12,276 nt of DNA from Lachnospiraceae bacterium (GTDB taxonomy: Bacteria > Bacillota > Clostridia > Lachnospirales > Lachnospiraceae). The notes under the pieces are model-generated. The model searched no databases. It was not told the origin of the DNA and saw nothing but the letters and a program-made list of their open reading frames with translations. Shown piece after piece: positions 6,675 to 12,276 of this stretch. Each line of letters starts with the position of its first letter. The first letter of the stretch is position 1. The stretch is taken from contig JAGKTY010000044.1 in assembly GCA_021153185.1 (NCBI GenBank), positions 1 through 12,276 of the forward strand. The letters are read 5' to 3'. The position numbers and the translations under genes were made by a program.

Positions 6675-8144
6675 ATGATTTATATTGGAATTGACTTAGG
6701 AACAAGCGGCGTGAAGCTGCTTGCTATGAATGAGACAGGAGCGGTACTTCATACGGTAACAAGGGAGTATCCGCTCCTTTTCCCAAAGCCGGGATGGTCA
6801 GAACAGGAGCCGGCGCATTGGTATGAAGAGAGCATTGCAGGACTTGCACAATTGCTGCAGCATGTAGATGCTTCCCAGGTTGCCGGAATCAGTTTTGGCG
6901 GACAGATGCATGGTCTTGTCATATTGGATGAACGGGATGAAGTCATCAGGCCGGCGATTTTGTGGAACGATGGCAGAACAGAAAAACAAGTCGCATATTT
7001 AAATGAAGTAATCGGAAAAGAGGCATTGTCGAAGTATACGGGCAATATCGCCTTTGCGGGATTTACGGCACCAAAGCTTCTGTGGGTTTATGAAAATGAG
7101 CCGGAAAACTTTGCAAGGATCCGTAAAATCATGTTGCCGAAAGACTATCTGGCATACCGCTTATGCGGAAACCATTGCACGGATTATTCCGACGCATCCG
7201 GCATGCTGCTTTTGGATGTGGCAAATAAGTGCTGGTCGGAGGAGATGCTTTCCATCTGTCACGTGACAAGAGAACAGATGCCGACGCTTTATGAGAGCTA
7301 CGAAAAGGTAGGTGTGTTAAAACCGGAGCTTGCAAAGGACCTGGGGCTTTCCGAGCGCTGCGTCATTGCGGCGGGCGGTGGCGACAATGCGGCAGCAGCG
7401 GTTGGGACCGGTGCGGTGAAAGCAGGAAGCTGTAACATTTCACTCGGAACAAGCGGTACCATTTTTATCCCAAATGATGCATTTACCGTAGATGGTCAAA
7501 ATGCGCTTCATTCGTTTGTACATGCAAACGGAAAATTCCACCTGATGGGGTGCATTTTGAGCGCGGCAAGCTGTAATAAATGGTGGATGGAAGACATTCT
7601 TGGCGCAAGTGATTTTGCAAAAGAGCAGGAAACAATTACGCAGCTGGGAGAAAATCGTGTCTTTTTTATGCCATATCTGATGGGAGAGCGCTCGCCGCAC
7701 AATGATGCAAGTGTGAGAGGAGCGTTTGTCGGGCTTTCCCTTGATACGAAGCGTGCGGATATGGTGCAGGCTGTATTTGAGGGTGTTGCGTTTGCGATGC
7801 GTGACTGTCTGGAGGTTGCCAAAAGTCAGGGCATTGAAATAACGCAGGCGACTATCTGTGGAGGCGGTGCGAGGAGCGGACTGTGGCGAAGCATTATGGC
7901 GAATATACTTGGCATTTCCATTGTGACCGTTCAGACGGAGCAGGGACCATCCTATGGTGGTGCGATGCTTGCTGCTGTGGCATGTGGGCAATACGAGACG
8001 GTAGAAAAAGCGGCGGAAGCGATTGTGCGATACACAGAAACAATCTTACCGGAACCTGAGCTGGTTTTGAAGTATGAAGCGCGCTATCAGCAGTACCGCA
8101 GATTGTATCCAATGATGAACTCATTTTATCGGGAAGCCGAATAG
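6675..8144 (+). CDS. xylB: Xylulokinase
   Basis: A 489-residue FGGY-family sugar kinase that phosphorylates D-xylulose to D-xylulose 5-phosphate for the pentose phosphate pathway. The ATP-binding phosphate 1 motif is IGIDLGTSGVK (4-14). The xylulokinase-specific GQMHGLV block (76-82) carries the Met-His-Gly that contacts xylulose in E. coli XylB. ILWNDGRT (95-102) and PKDYLAYRL (155-163) follow. D237 in GGGDNAA is the expected catalytic base, and SLGTSGTIF (256-264) is the phosphate 2 motif. Length matches XylB (about 484-500). GAGGA precedes the ATG. It is the second gene of the operon with the isomerase; no transporter, xylA or regulator is visible beside it. A related FGGY specificity, for example D-ribulose, cannot be excluded. 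Confidence 0.93.
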   Translation: MIYIGIDLGTSGVKLLAMNETGAVLHTVTREYPLLFPKPGWSEQEPAHWYEESIAGLAQLLQHVDASQVAGISFGGQMHGLVILDERDEVIRPAILWNDGRTEKQVAYLNEVIGKEALSKYTGNIAFAGFTAPKLLWVYENEPENFARIRKIMLPKDYLAYRLCGNHCTDYSDASGMLLLDVANKCWSEEMLSICHVTREQMPTLYESYEKVGVLKPELAKDLGLSERCVIAAGGGDNAAAAVGTGAVKAGSCNISLGTSGTIFIPNDAFTVDGQNALHSFVHANGKFHLMGCILSAASCNKWWMEDILGASDFAKEQETITQLGENRVFFMPYLMGERSPHNDASVRGAFVGLSLDTKRADMVQAVFEGVAFAMRDCLEVAKSQGIEITQATICGGGARSGLWRSIMANILGISIVTVQTEQGPSYGGAMLAAVACGQYETVEKAAEAIVRYTETILPEPELVLKYEARYQQYRRLYPMMNSFYREAE

Positions 8145-8163
8145 GGAAGAATATTTATTTTGA

Positions 8164-8230
8164 AGCGGGGCTTGTTTATGGGCGGGGTCAATTTCGGATT
8201 TCGTGGAAAAAAGCCCCGCTAGTTATTTTT
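8164..8230 (+). terminator. Possible terminator after xylulokinase
   Basis: AGCGGGGCT (8164-8172) can pair perfectly with AGCCCCGCT (8212-8220), and the right arm is followed by AGTTATTTTT. The 39-base loop is long for a terminator. It forms the first part of the repeat array. Confidence 0.4.
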
Positions 8231-8385
8231 GGCGGGGCTAAATAAGTGATTATGTGGAAAAAAGGCCCCGCTAGTTATTTATGGGCGGGGCTAAATATGT
8301 GATTATGTGGAAAAAAGCCCCGCAGTTTATTTATGGCGGGGCTAAATATTTGATTTGATGCAAAAAAAGCCCCATCGTATATTTT
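8181..8385. repeat. Tandem array of ~51-base GC-hairpin repeats
   Basis: Four units start with GGCGGGG at 8181, 8231, 8284 and 8335, spaced 50, 53 and 51 bases. Each reads roughly GGCGGGGCTAAATA, then GTGATTATGTGG, then A6, GCCCCGC and TAGTTATTTATG. The first unit diverges in its left half and the last lacks the final GC. GCCCCGC and the next GCGGGGC form 7-8-bp hairpins with short loops (8212-8239, 8264-8292, 8316-8343). On the minus strand each is followed by TTTTTT, so each looks like an intrinsic terminator for minus-strand transcripts. Confidence 0.85.
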
Positions 8386-8642
8386 GAGGGAAGCGAATAT
8401 ATAAGCCAATTACATTGTAAAATTTGAAGAAGTAAAAAAGTTGTAAAATATTGAAAAGGATATTGGGAATTACAGGTGCTATGTGTTGATTTACGTATGG
8501 CATTGTAGTATCATAAATGCAACTGTATCAGCGCAAATGATTGTGCTAATTACGTTGTTAAATGCTCTGTGAAACGTAGAGTCAAAGAAAAAGGTTCGGA
8601 TGAATCTTGAAAACTGCAGATATTTGAGAGAGAGGGAAATGT
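8386..8642. other. Intergenic region with promoter and structured leader
   Basis: AT-rich and without a gene. It holds the promoter at 8486-8514 and a leader of about 120 bases. The leader contains a 7-bp hairpin (AGCGCAA 8530-8536 with TTGTGCT 8541-8547) just after the expected start, and a TACGTT/AACGTA pairing (8551-8556 with 8573-8578). I recognise no riboswitch class. Confidence 0.5.
8486..8514 (+). promoter_or_regulatory. Sigma-A promoter of secreted protein gene
   Basis: TTGATT (8486-8491), a 17-base spacer, and TATCAT (8509-8514). Transcription would start near 8521, about 120 bases before the ATG. Confidence 0.6.
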
Positions 8643-10406
8643 ATGAACAAAAAGATGTTAGCGGGCGTTCTTAGCGCGGCTATTGTATGGACAAGCGTGT
8701 TTACGACACCTGTATTTGCAACAGAAGCGATGAGTGTCTCACAAAATGAAATAGCTGAAGTGACAGTGTCAGAAAATGGGGCTGTGAGTCAAAATCAAGC
8801 TTTGCAGATTTCTCAGAATGAAGTACAACCTGAGGGCAGTATGGAAACACAGGATGAACTTGTTGCGGTAGATTTGAGTCAAAATACCAAACCGGAAGGC
8901 GATGGCAGTGCCAAGGCGACGAAGTCTGCTGCGAAAAATCTCAAGGTTGTTGTAAAGAATGGAAACCTTTGTGTGACTGCAACCGTGAAGAAAAAGGTGA
9001 AATCAAAAGATACCAAATATTATCTTGTAACCGTCGATCCTGATACAGGCAAATTTGAGAAGGCAATCATGAGCGTGAAAAAAACGAAAAATGTTTCGTT
9101 TACAACACCAATCCGCGGGGCAAAGGGTGTAAACCTTATTCATGGAAAATATGCGATTGCGGTCAAAAACGGAAGCAAGTATACGCTCATTTCAAAAGCG
9201 CAGTTTGTTGCCAATCCGGAGGATGCTGCGGTATACACGGCACCTTTTCCTACAATTCGGAGTAAAAAAGGTCTTCAGGGCACCAATTCAACGCAGATGG
9301 CCGGCGGGCAGTGTTTCATGAACTGTGTCATCAACACGTCGATTGCAAGTAATGAGCAGCTCGGTGGAACCAAGTATGTATATAATGGAAAAACATATTG
9401 GTTTAATGATTTGTGGGGCGGTGCAATTTCAGAGGCCAATCGAAAGGGGCTTGTTACAACATGCCAGTTTATGATGACATGGCCGGGAACTGACAGATAT
9501 GGTCATTTGCTTTTGAATGCCAAAAATGGTGGTGCACCAATGCGCTATTATGCAATCAATGCATCTAATAAAAAGTCACGTCAGTTGTTAGAAGCATACT
9601 TCTGTTTCCTTGCAGAGCGTTACTCCAAAGAAAGCTGTCACCTTGACAATTGGGTTATCGGAAATGAAGTAAACATTTATCCGATGTGGTTTTATGCAGG
9701 AAACACGGGACATGGTAAATTTATGGAAAACTATGCGAATCTGTTTCGAATCGTATATTATTCTGTAAAAGGATATAATAAGAATGCACGTGTCTATATT
9801 TGTACAGACCATACATGGACTGACAGATGCGGTGATTGGGGTGCAAAAAACTTCATGAGTGCATTTAATAAAGAAATCAAAAAGCAGAATAAAAAGATTC
9901 AGTGGAACCTTGCATATCATGCATATCCGGCGATTTTGACAAGTGCTGCGACGTGGAATGACAGATTCACAACCAATTCTGAAAATAGTGAATTTGTCAC
10001 ACCAAAGAATCTGAATATTTTAACGAGCTATGTCAAGAAAAATTATGGCACGTCATGTCGTATCATTTTGACAGAGCAAGGCTTTACTGCAAATAGCGGA
10101 AGCAATGTCCAGGCAGCAGCGATTGCGTATACATTTTATAAAGCGCAGTTTGACGATATGATTGATGCCGTAATTTTCCGTGCAGAATATGATGACCCGG
10201 GAGAAGTGGCACAGGGCTTGTCATTTGGTTTGATTGCGTCAAACGGAAAAAAACGTCCGGCTTACAATGTGTATAAATACATGGATACACCACAATATGA
10301 GAAATACACAAATGCGTATTTAAGTACAATTGGTGTTTCGAGCTGGAAAGAGGTTGCACCGAACTTTGATGCAAGTGTTTTTGATAAGAATAATGATGAA
10401 GAATAA
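8643..10406 (+). CDS. Secreted glycosidase-like protein (DUF5722 type)
   Basis: 587 residues. The signal peptide spans 1-26 (MNKK, hydrophobic core, cleavage after VFA). A low-complexity linker (30-97) carries five spaced [VIL]S[QE]N motifs at 32, 42, 48, 56 and 78. A Lys-rich beta domain follows (about 98-190), then a TIM-barrel-like domain (about 195-555) resembling the DUF5722 family and clan GH-A glycosidases. E342 in NWVIGNEVN fits the acid/base (the Asn-Glu pair after strand 4), and E478 in RIILTEQGF fits the nucleophile. H426 in AYHAYP and R513 in IFRAEYDD are further active-site candidates. It is exported, perhaps wall-associated, though no LPXTG or dockerin is seen. The substrate is unknown. 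GAGAGGGA precedes the ATG. The peptidase gene follows after 10 bases. Confidence 0.82.
   Translation: MNKKMLAGVLSAAIVWTSVFTTPVFATEAMSVSQNEIAEVTVSENGAVSQNQALQISQNEVQPEGSMETQDELVAVDLSQNTKPEGDGSAKATKSAAKNLKVVVKNGNLCVTATVKKKVKSKDTKYYLVTVDPDTGKFEKAIMSVKKTKNVSFTTPIRGAKGVNLIHGKYAIAVKNGSKYTLISKAQFVANPEDAAVYTAPFPTIRSKKGLQGTNSTQMAGGQCFMNCVINTSIASNEQLGGTKYVYNGKTYWFNDLWGGAISEANRKGLVTTCQFMMTWPGTDRYGHLLLNAKNGGAPMRYYAINASNKKSRQLLEAYFCFLAERYSKESCHLDNWVIGNEVNIYPMWFYAGNTGHGKFMENYANLFRIVYYSVKGYNKNARVYICTDHTWTDRCGDWGAKNFMSAFNKEIKKQNKKIQWNLAYHAYPAILTSAATWNDRFTTNSENSEFVTPKNLNILTSYVKKNYGTSCRIILTEQGFTANSGSNVQAAAIAYTFYKAQFDDMIDAVIFRAEYDDPGEVAQGLSFGLIASNGKKRPAYNVYKYMDTPQYEKYTNAYLSTIGVSSWKEVAPNFDASVFDKNNDEE
8736..8885 (+). 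repeat. Degenerate VSQN peptide-repeat segment
   Basis: Five degenerate pentapeptides (VSQNE, VSENG, VSQNQ, ISQNE, LSQNT) lie within residues 32-82 of the secreted protein, directly after the signal peptide. Codons differ between copies (TCACAAAAT, TCAGAAAAT, AGTCAAAAT, TCTCAGAAT), so the repeat is kept at protein level and is not recent DNA slippage. Confidence 0.65.
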
Positions 10407-10416
10407 GAGGTAAGTC

Positions 10417-11103
10417 ATGGCTTATTTTTATGATGCAACATATATTTTGGTGATTATCGGTGCGCTGCTGGGATTGCTGGCGCAGGCAAAAGTGAAAGGC
10501 GCTTTTGCGCGGTACAGTAAGGTGTACAGCATGCGCGGCGTCACAGCTGAACAGGTAGCTGAAATGATTTTGCAGCAGGCAGGCATCCGTGATGTGCGTA
10601 TCGAGCAAATTGGAGGAGATCTGACCGACCATTATTCCCCAAATGAAAAGGTGCTTCGTCTTTCAGAGACGGTGTACGGCTCAAGCTCAGTGGCTGCAAT
10701 CGGTGTCGCAGCACATGAATGCGGACATGCGATTCAGCATGCGGAGGATTACCTGCCGATTCAGATCCGAAGTACAATTGTGCCGGTTGTCAATATTGGT
10801 TCGAAACTGGCGTGGCCGGTAATTTTTCTCGGACTTTTAATCGGAATGACGCCACTTGCAAACGTTGGAATTATTCTGTTTTCCTTGATTGTTGTATTCC
10901 AGGTTGTAACACTTCCGGTTGAGTTTAATGCATCGGGACGCGCACTTGCTATCCTGCGGGATAGTTCGTATTTGTCCGGCGATGAATTAAAGGGCGCAAG
11001 AAAAGTGCTTTCAGCAGCCGCCATGACCTATGTGGCTGCGATGGTTGCATCTGTTTTGCAGCTTCTCCGGCTTGTGATGATTGTGGGCAGAAGAAGAGAT
11101 TAG
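10417..11103 (+). CDS. yugP: YugP-family membrane zinc metallopeptidase
   Basis: A 228-residue membrane peptidase of the Zn_peptidase_2 family (B. subtilis YugP). The N-terminal membrane segment lies at about 7-25, before a cytosolic-looking helical part with the block YSMRGVTAEQVAEMIL. The conserved sequence DHYSPNEKVLRLSE (71-84) leads to the zinc motif HECGH (100-104), an HEXXH with catalytic E101. The third ligand is probably E169 in LPVEFNASGRAL. Further hydrophobic segments lie at about 119-143, 147-168 and 200-223. Length fits the family (about 225-235). Substrates are not established. It starts 10 bases after the secreted protein's stop with AAGAGG as ribosome binding site, so the two are probably co-transcribed. 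No T-tract terminator follows directly; a long hairpin lies 24 bases downstream. Confidence 0.93.
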   Translation: MAYFYDATYILVIIGALLGLLAQAKVKGAFARYSKVYSMRGVTAEQVAEMILQQAGIRDVRIEQIGGDLTDHYSPNEKVLRLSETVYGSSSVAAIGVAAHECGHAIQHAEDYLPIQIRSTIVPVVNIGSKLAWPVIFLGLLIGMTPLANVGIILFSLIVVFQVVTLPVEFNASGRALAILRDSSYLSGDELKGARKVLSAAAMTYVAAMVASVLQLLRLVMIVGRRRD

Positions 11104-11126
11104 AGACTATCCGTCGGAGAGAGATG

Positions 11127-11180
11127 TAGCAATCATCAGAGCGAGATTCGCAAAGCGTATCTCGTCTCTAATGATTGCTA
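11127..11180. repeat. Long imperfect inverted repeat (~23 bp stem)
   Basis: TAGCAATCAT (11127-11136) pairs perfectly with ATGATTGCTA (11171-11180). Inside, AGAGCGAGAT (11138-11147) pairs with ATCTCGTCTCT (11159-11169) with one bulged T. At the tip CGC/GCG (11149-11151, 11155-11157) closes an AAA loop. No T-run follows on either strand, so it is not a classical intrinsic terminator. It may stabilise the 3' end of the upstream mRNA, be a REP-like element, or be a remnant of a small mobile element. Confidence 0.75.
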
Positions 11181-11200
11181 TGATGCAAAGCATGTTACAG

Positions 11201-11229
11201 TTGACGAAACGGCAAGAACATGATAAGAT
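11201..11229 (+). promoter_or_regulatory. Promoter for tRNA-Leu
   Basis: TTGACG (11201-11206), a 17-base spacer, and TAAGAT (11224-11229). Transcription would start near 11237 and run through the tRNA-Leu fragment (11288-11341) before the intact tRNA. An AT dinucleotide run (11254-11267) lies between. Confidence 0.6.
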
Positions 11230-11270
11230 TGAGAACGTGTCATAAGAAGTTTTAATATATATATATAAGA

Positions 11271-11304
11271 CATTGAAAATTGAATACGCGGGTGTGGCGG
11301 AATT
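11271..11304 (+). repeat. 34-bp direct repeat, left copy
   Basis: Identical to 11372-11405, 101 bases downstream. It contains 17 bases of leader and the first 17 bases of tRNA-Leu. Confidence 0.9.
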
Positions 11305-11341
11305 CATGACAAGCGAACGAGTTCGCTTGTAGGCAGACGCG
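11288..11341 (+). pseudogene. Broken tRNA-Leu 5' fragment with palindromic insert
   Basis: Bases 11288-11304 equal tRNA-Leu positions 1-17, and 11332-11341 (GGCAGACGCG) equal the next ten bases (11406-11415 in the intact gene). Between them is a 27-base insert (11305-11331) whose core ACAAGCGAAC/GTTCGCTTGT is a 10-bp stem with a 2-base centre, placed in the D-loop. No anticodon arm, T-arm or 3' acceptor strand follows, so it cannot be a tRNA. The unrelated 11342-11371 then leads into the second direct repeat; its AATTCCG (11356-11362) can pair with CGGAATT (11298-11304). Confidence 0.8.
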
Positions 11342-11371
11342 GGAAAGCGGATGCTAATTCCGATGTGCTTG

Positions 11372-11405
11372 CATTGAAAATTGAATACGCGGGTGTGGCG
11401 GAATT
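11372..11405 (+). repeat. 34-bp direct repeat, right copy
   Basis: The second identical copy. It runs from the leader into the D-loop of the intact tRNA-Leu and pairs with 11271-11304. Confidence 0.9.
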
Positions 11406-11468
11406 GGCAGACGCGCCAGATTTAGGTTCTGGTGGGCGACCGTGCAGGTTCAAGTCCTGTCACCCGTA
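11389..11468 (+). tRNA. tRNA-Leu(TAG)
   Basis: The acceptor GCGGGTG (11389-11395) pairs with CACCCGT (11461-11467); the first pair is a G-T wobble. The discriminator is A, as leucyl-tRNA synthetase expects. The anticodon stem CCAGA/TCTGG encloses TTTAGGT, anticodon TAG. A variable arm with GG/CC pairing (TGGGCGACCGT) and T-loop TTCAAGT complete a class II tRNA. No CCA is encoded. Confidence 0.95.
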
Positions 11469-11472
11469 CGAT

Positions 11473-11504
11473 GAAAAAGAGAGCAAGAATTTGCTCTCTT
11501 TTTC
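11473..11504. terminator. Bidirectional intrinsic terminator
   Basis: GAAAAAGAGAGCAA (11473-11486) pairs perfectly with TTGCTCTCTTTTTC (11491-11504) around GAAT. The A-run and T-run flanks make it work on both strands. It ends the tRNA-Leu transcript and could also end the convergent nuclease gene, whose stop is 100 bases away. Confidence 0.88.
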
Positions 11505-11562
11505 AATATGAAGCCATTACTTCATCCCTTTATTTTATGTTATATGGTGCGTTTTACTTTAT

Positions 11563-11594
11563 TTGAACCGTTTCATTAAGATTTTGCGGTTCAA
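11563..11594. repeat. 8-bp hairpin after nuclease gene
   Basis: TTGAACCG (11563-11570) pairs with CGGTTCAA (11587-11594) around a 16-base loop, 11 bases past the minus-strand stop. It has no T-tract on either side, so it is at most a weak transcript-end structure. Confidence 0.4.
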
Positions 11595-11604
11595 TTCCGT
11601 AGCC

Positions 11605-12276
11605 CTATTTGCTTTCTTGATTTGCTTTTAATCTGGCAATTTCAGCCATTGCCTCAGCAAGTTCGGCATCCTTATCAGCGAGCATGGCATCCTTATCGGC
11701 AAGCATGGCATCTTTGTCAGCGATAGTGGCTTTGGCTTCAGCAAGAGCAGCATTTGCCTCAGCAAGCTCACGCTTCATACGGTTTTCATGCCGGATGGCA
11801 TCCTCCCTGGCACGGCACATATCGCGGATTGTCTGATCACAGTTTAGTGCATATAACGTTTCGGTTGCCTGCTTAAGGGCTGCATTCTGTTTTGCAATCA
11901 TTTTAAGGTCCTCCCATGTTTTTGCTTTGAAGAGCTTAGCCCAGTAATCAATTCCATAGGCTTTGTCGTCTTCGGTTGCCAGTTCTATGTGATTTAAATC
12001 TAGCACATTCAGTTCAAATTTTCCAGTATATAATCGGTGATTTTTGACATTCATAAGCTGATACTTGGCATAGAACTCCGGTGCCTCAGGAAACGGCGTG
12101 AAATCTAGGAACCCAATATGTATGGCAGCGCCGGTCAGCGCATAGTCCTGCCCTTTTGCCAGATGGTCATAGCTCCGGCACAGATACGACAGTGAACGGT
12201 ATTGCCAGTTGTTCTCATTTTGCACCTGCATCTCAAGGTCTATGTGTGTGTCATCATTCATGAGAACCGTGATATC
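11605..12276 (-). CDS. Rpn/PDDEXK_2 family nuclease (5' end outside window)
   Basis: 223 C-terminal residues are visible. The frame remains open to the right edge (DITVL before the first Met), so that Met (12261) is not the true start. The block THIDLEMQVQ fits the D-(X)n-EXQ active-site strand of the Rpn (recombination-promoting nuclease, formerly putative transposase PF12784) PD-(D/E)XK family. The patterns NNWQYRSLSYLCRSYDHL, YGIDYWAKLFKAKTWEDLKM and LYALNCDQTIRDMCRAREDAIRHE also fit. The last 55 or so residues are an Ala/Glu/Asp/Lys coiled coil with seven-residue DKDAMLA repeats. E. coli Rpn proteins are DNA endonucleases linked to recombination and phage defence (family knowledge). It lies convergent to tRNA-Leu, in a context typical of an accessory locus. 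Catalytic Asp and the N-terminal half lie beyond the window. Confidence 0.85.
   Translation of the reverse strand, partial: DITVLMNDDTHIDLEMQVQNENNWQYRSLSYLCRSYDHLAKGQDYALTGAAIHIGFLDFTPFPEAPEFYAKYQLMNVKNHRLYTGKFELNVLDLNHIELATEDDKAYGIDYWAKLFKAKTWEDLKMIAKQNAALKQATETLYALNCDQTIRDMCRAREDAIRHENRMKRELAEANAALAEAKATIADKDAMLADKDAMLADKDAELAEAMAEIARLKANQESK
11665..11727 (-). repeat. 21-bp tandem repeat in nuclease coiled-coil tail
   Basis: Three 21-base units (11665-11685, 11686-11706, 11707-11727; plus-strand GGCATCCTTATC and variants) encode DKDAMLA-type heptads. A diverged fourth unit may follow at 11728-11748. Being in multiples of 21, copy changes keep the frame and alter coiled-coil length by one heptad. 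Confidence 0.8.
11899..11915 (-). promoter_or_regulatory. Internal ribosome binding site and in-frame ATG inside Rpn gene
   Basis: On the minus strand GGGAGG (11915-11910) is followed by 8 bases and an in-frame ATG (11901-11899). Translation from there would give a 98-residue protein starting MIAKQNAALK, consisting only of the helical/coiled-coil C-terminal part without the nuclease core. Known E. coli rpn genes make such a short C-terminal antitoxin from an internal start. Here the GGGAGG is formed by the Trp-Glu-Asp codons, which the protein family may conserve for other reasons. Confidence 0.45.

Noticed and set aside
8164..8385. CRISPR-like array
   Set aside because: The units are repeats throughout with no unique spacers; the spacing is uneven and the sequence is explained by tandem GC hairpins.
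8521..8642. Riboswitch in the leader of the secreted protein
   Set aside because: Two small stems are present, but no recognised aptamer motif or terminator/anti-terminator pair.
10084..10632. A 182-residue minus-strand open frame over the junction of the secreted protein and peptidase genes
   Set aside because: It is antisense to two well-supported genes and has a His/Cys/Ser-rich composition with no domain; a shadow frame.
11288..11371. A complete second tRNA or a tRNA with an intron
   Set aside because: After the D-arm there is no anticodon stem with a T at position 33, no T-arm and no CACCCG acceptor strand; only a 5' fragment is present.

Overview
The window looks like a chromosomal segment of a Gram-positive gut anaerobe of the Lachnospiraceae (Clostridia). 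The grounds are moderate G+C, strong AGGAGG-type ribosome binding sites, sigma-A promoters, a HAAS/DUF1700 protein, a YugP-type zinc peptidase, a secreted protein with VSQNE-type repeats after its signal peptide, and an Rpn-family nuclease with an Ala/Asp/Lys-rich coiled-coil tail. This assignment is inference from gene content; no rRNA or other species marker is present.

Left part (1-4296): the 3' end of an unrecognised gene, a HAAS-domain membrane protein, and a roughly 430-base gap with two inverted repeats and a good sigma-A promoter. A tight four-gene housekeeping operon follows: a THUMP/UPF0020 RNA methyltransferase, an amidase_3-fold protein, an RdgB/HAM1 house-cleaning NTP pyrophosphatase and a YfcE-type phosphoesterase. 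The amidase_3-fold protein has lost three of its four expected zinc/catalytic residues (H to R162, H to E218, E to Q287), so it is probably a pseudo-amidase.

Middle (4350-8385): a perfect-consensus promoter drives six tRNA genes (Pro, Gly, Arg, His, Gln, Lys), followed by an intrinsic terminator. Next is a two-gene sugar operon, a FucI/AraA-superfamily aldose isomerase followed 11 bases later by a xylulokinase. A dyad in the leader could be an operator or mRNA hairpin. The operon ends in an array of about 51-base tandem repeats, each carrying GCGGGGC/GCCCCGC half-sites.

Right part (8486-12276): a promoter with a structured leader precedes a secreted glycosidase-like (DUF5722-type) protein, followed closely by a YugP-family zinc metallopeptidase. 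Then come a long imperfect hairpin, a promoter, a broken 5' copy of a tRNA-Leu gene with a palindromic insert in its D-loop, the intact tRNA-Leu(TAG), and a strong bidirectional terminator. A convergent minus-strand Rpn/PDDEXK_2 gene runs off the right edge. Inside it is a near-ideal Shine-Dalgarno placed 8 bases before an in-frame Met, which could yield a separate C-terminal product like the intragenic antitoxins known for E. coli Rpn proteins.

The observations most worth following are the Rpn internal start, the degenerate amidase, the tRNA-Leu partial duplication, the GC-hairpin array, and the pairing of a FucI-type isomerase with a xylulokinase.
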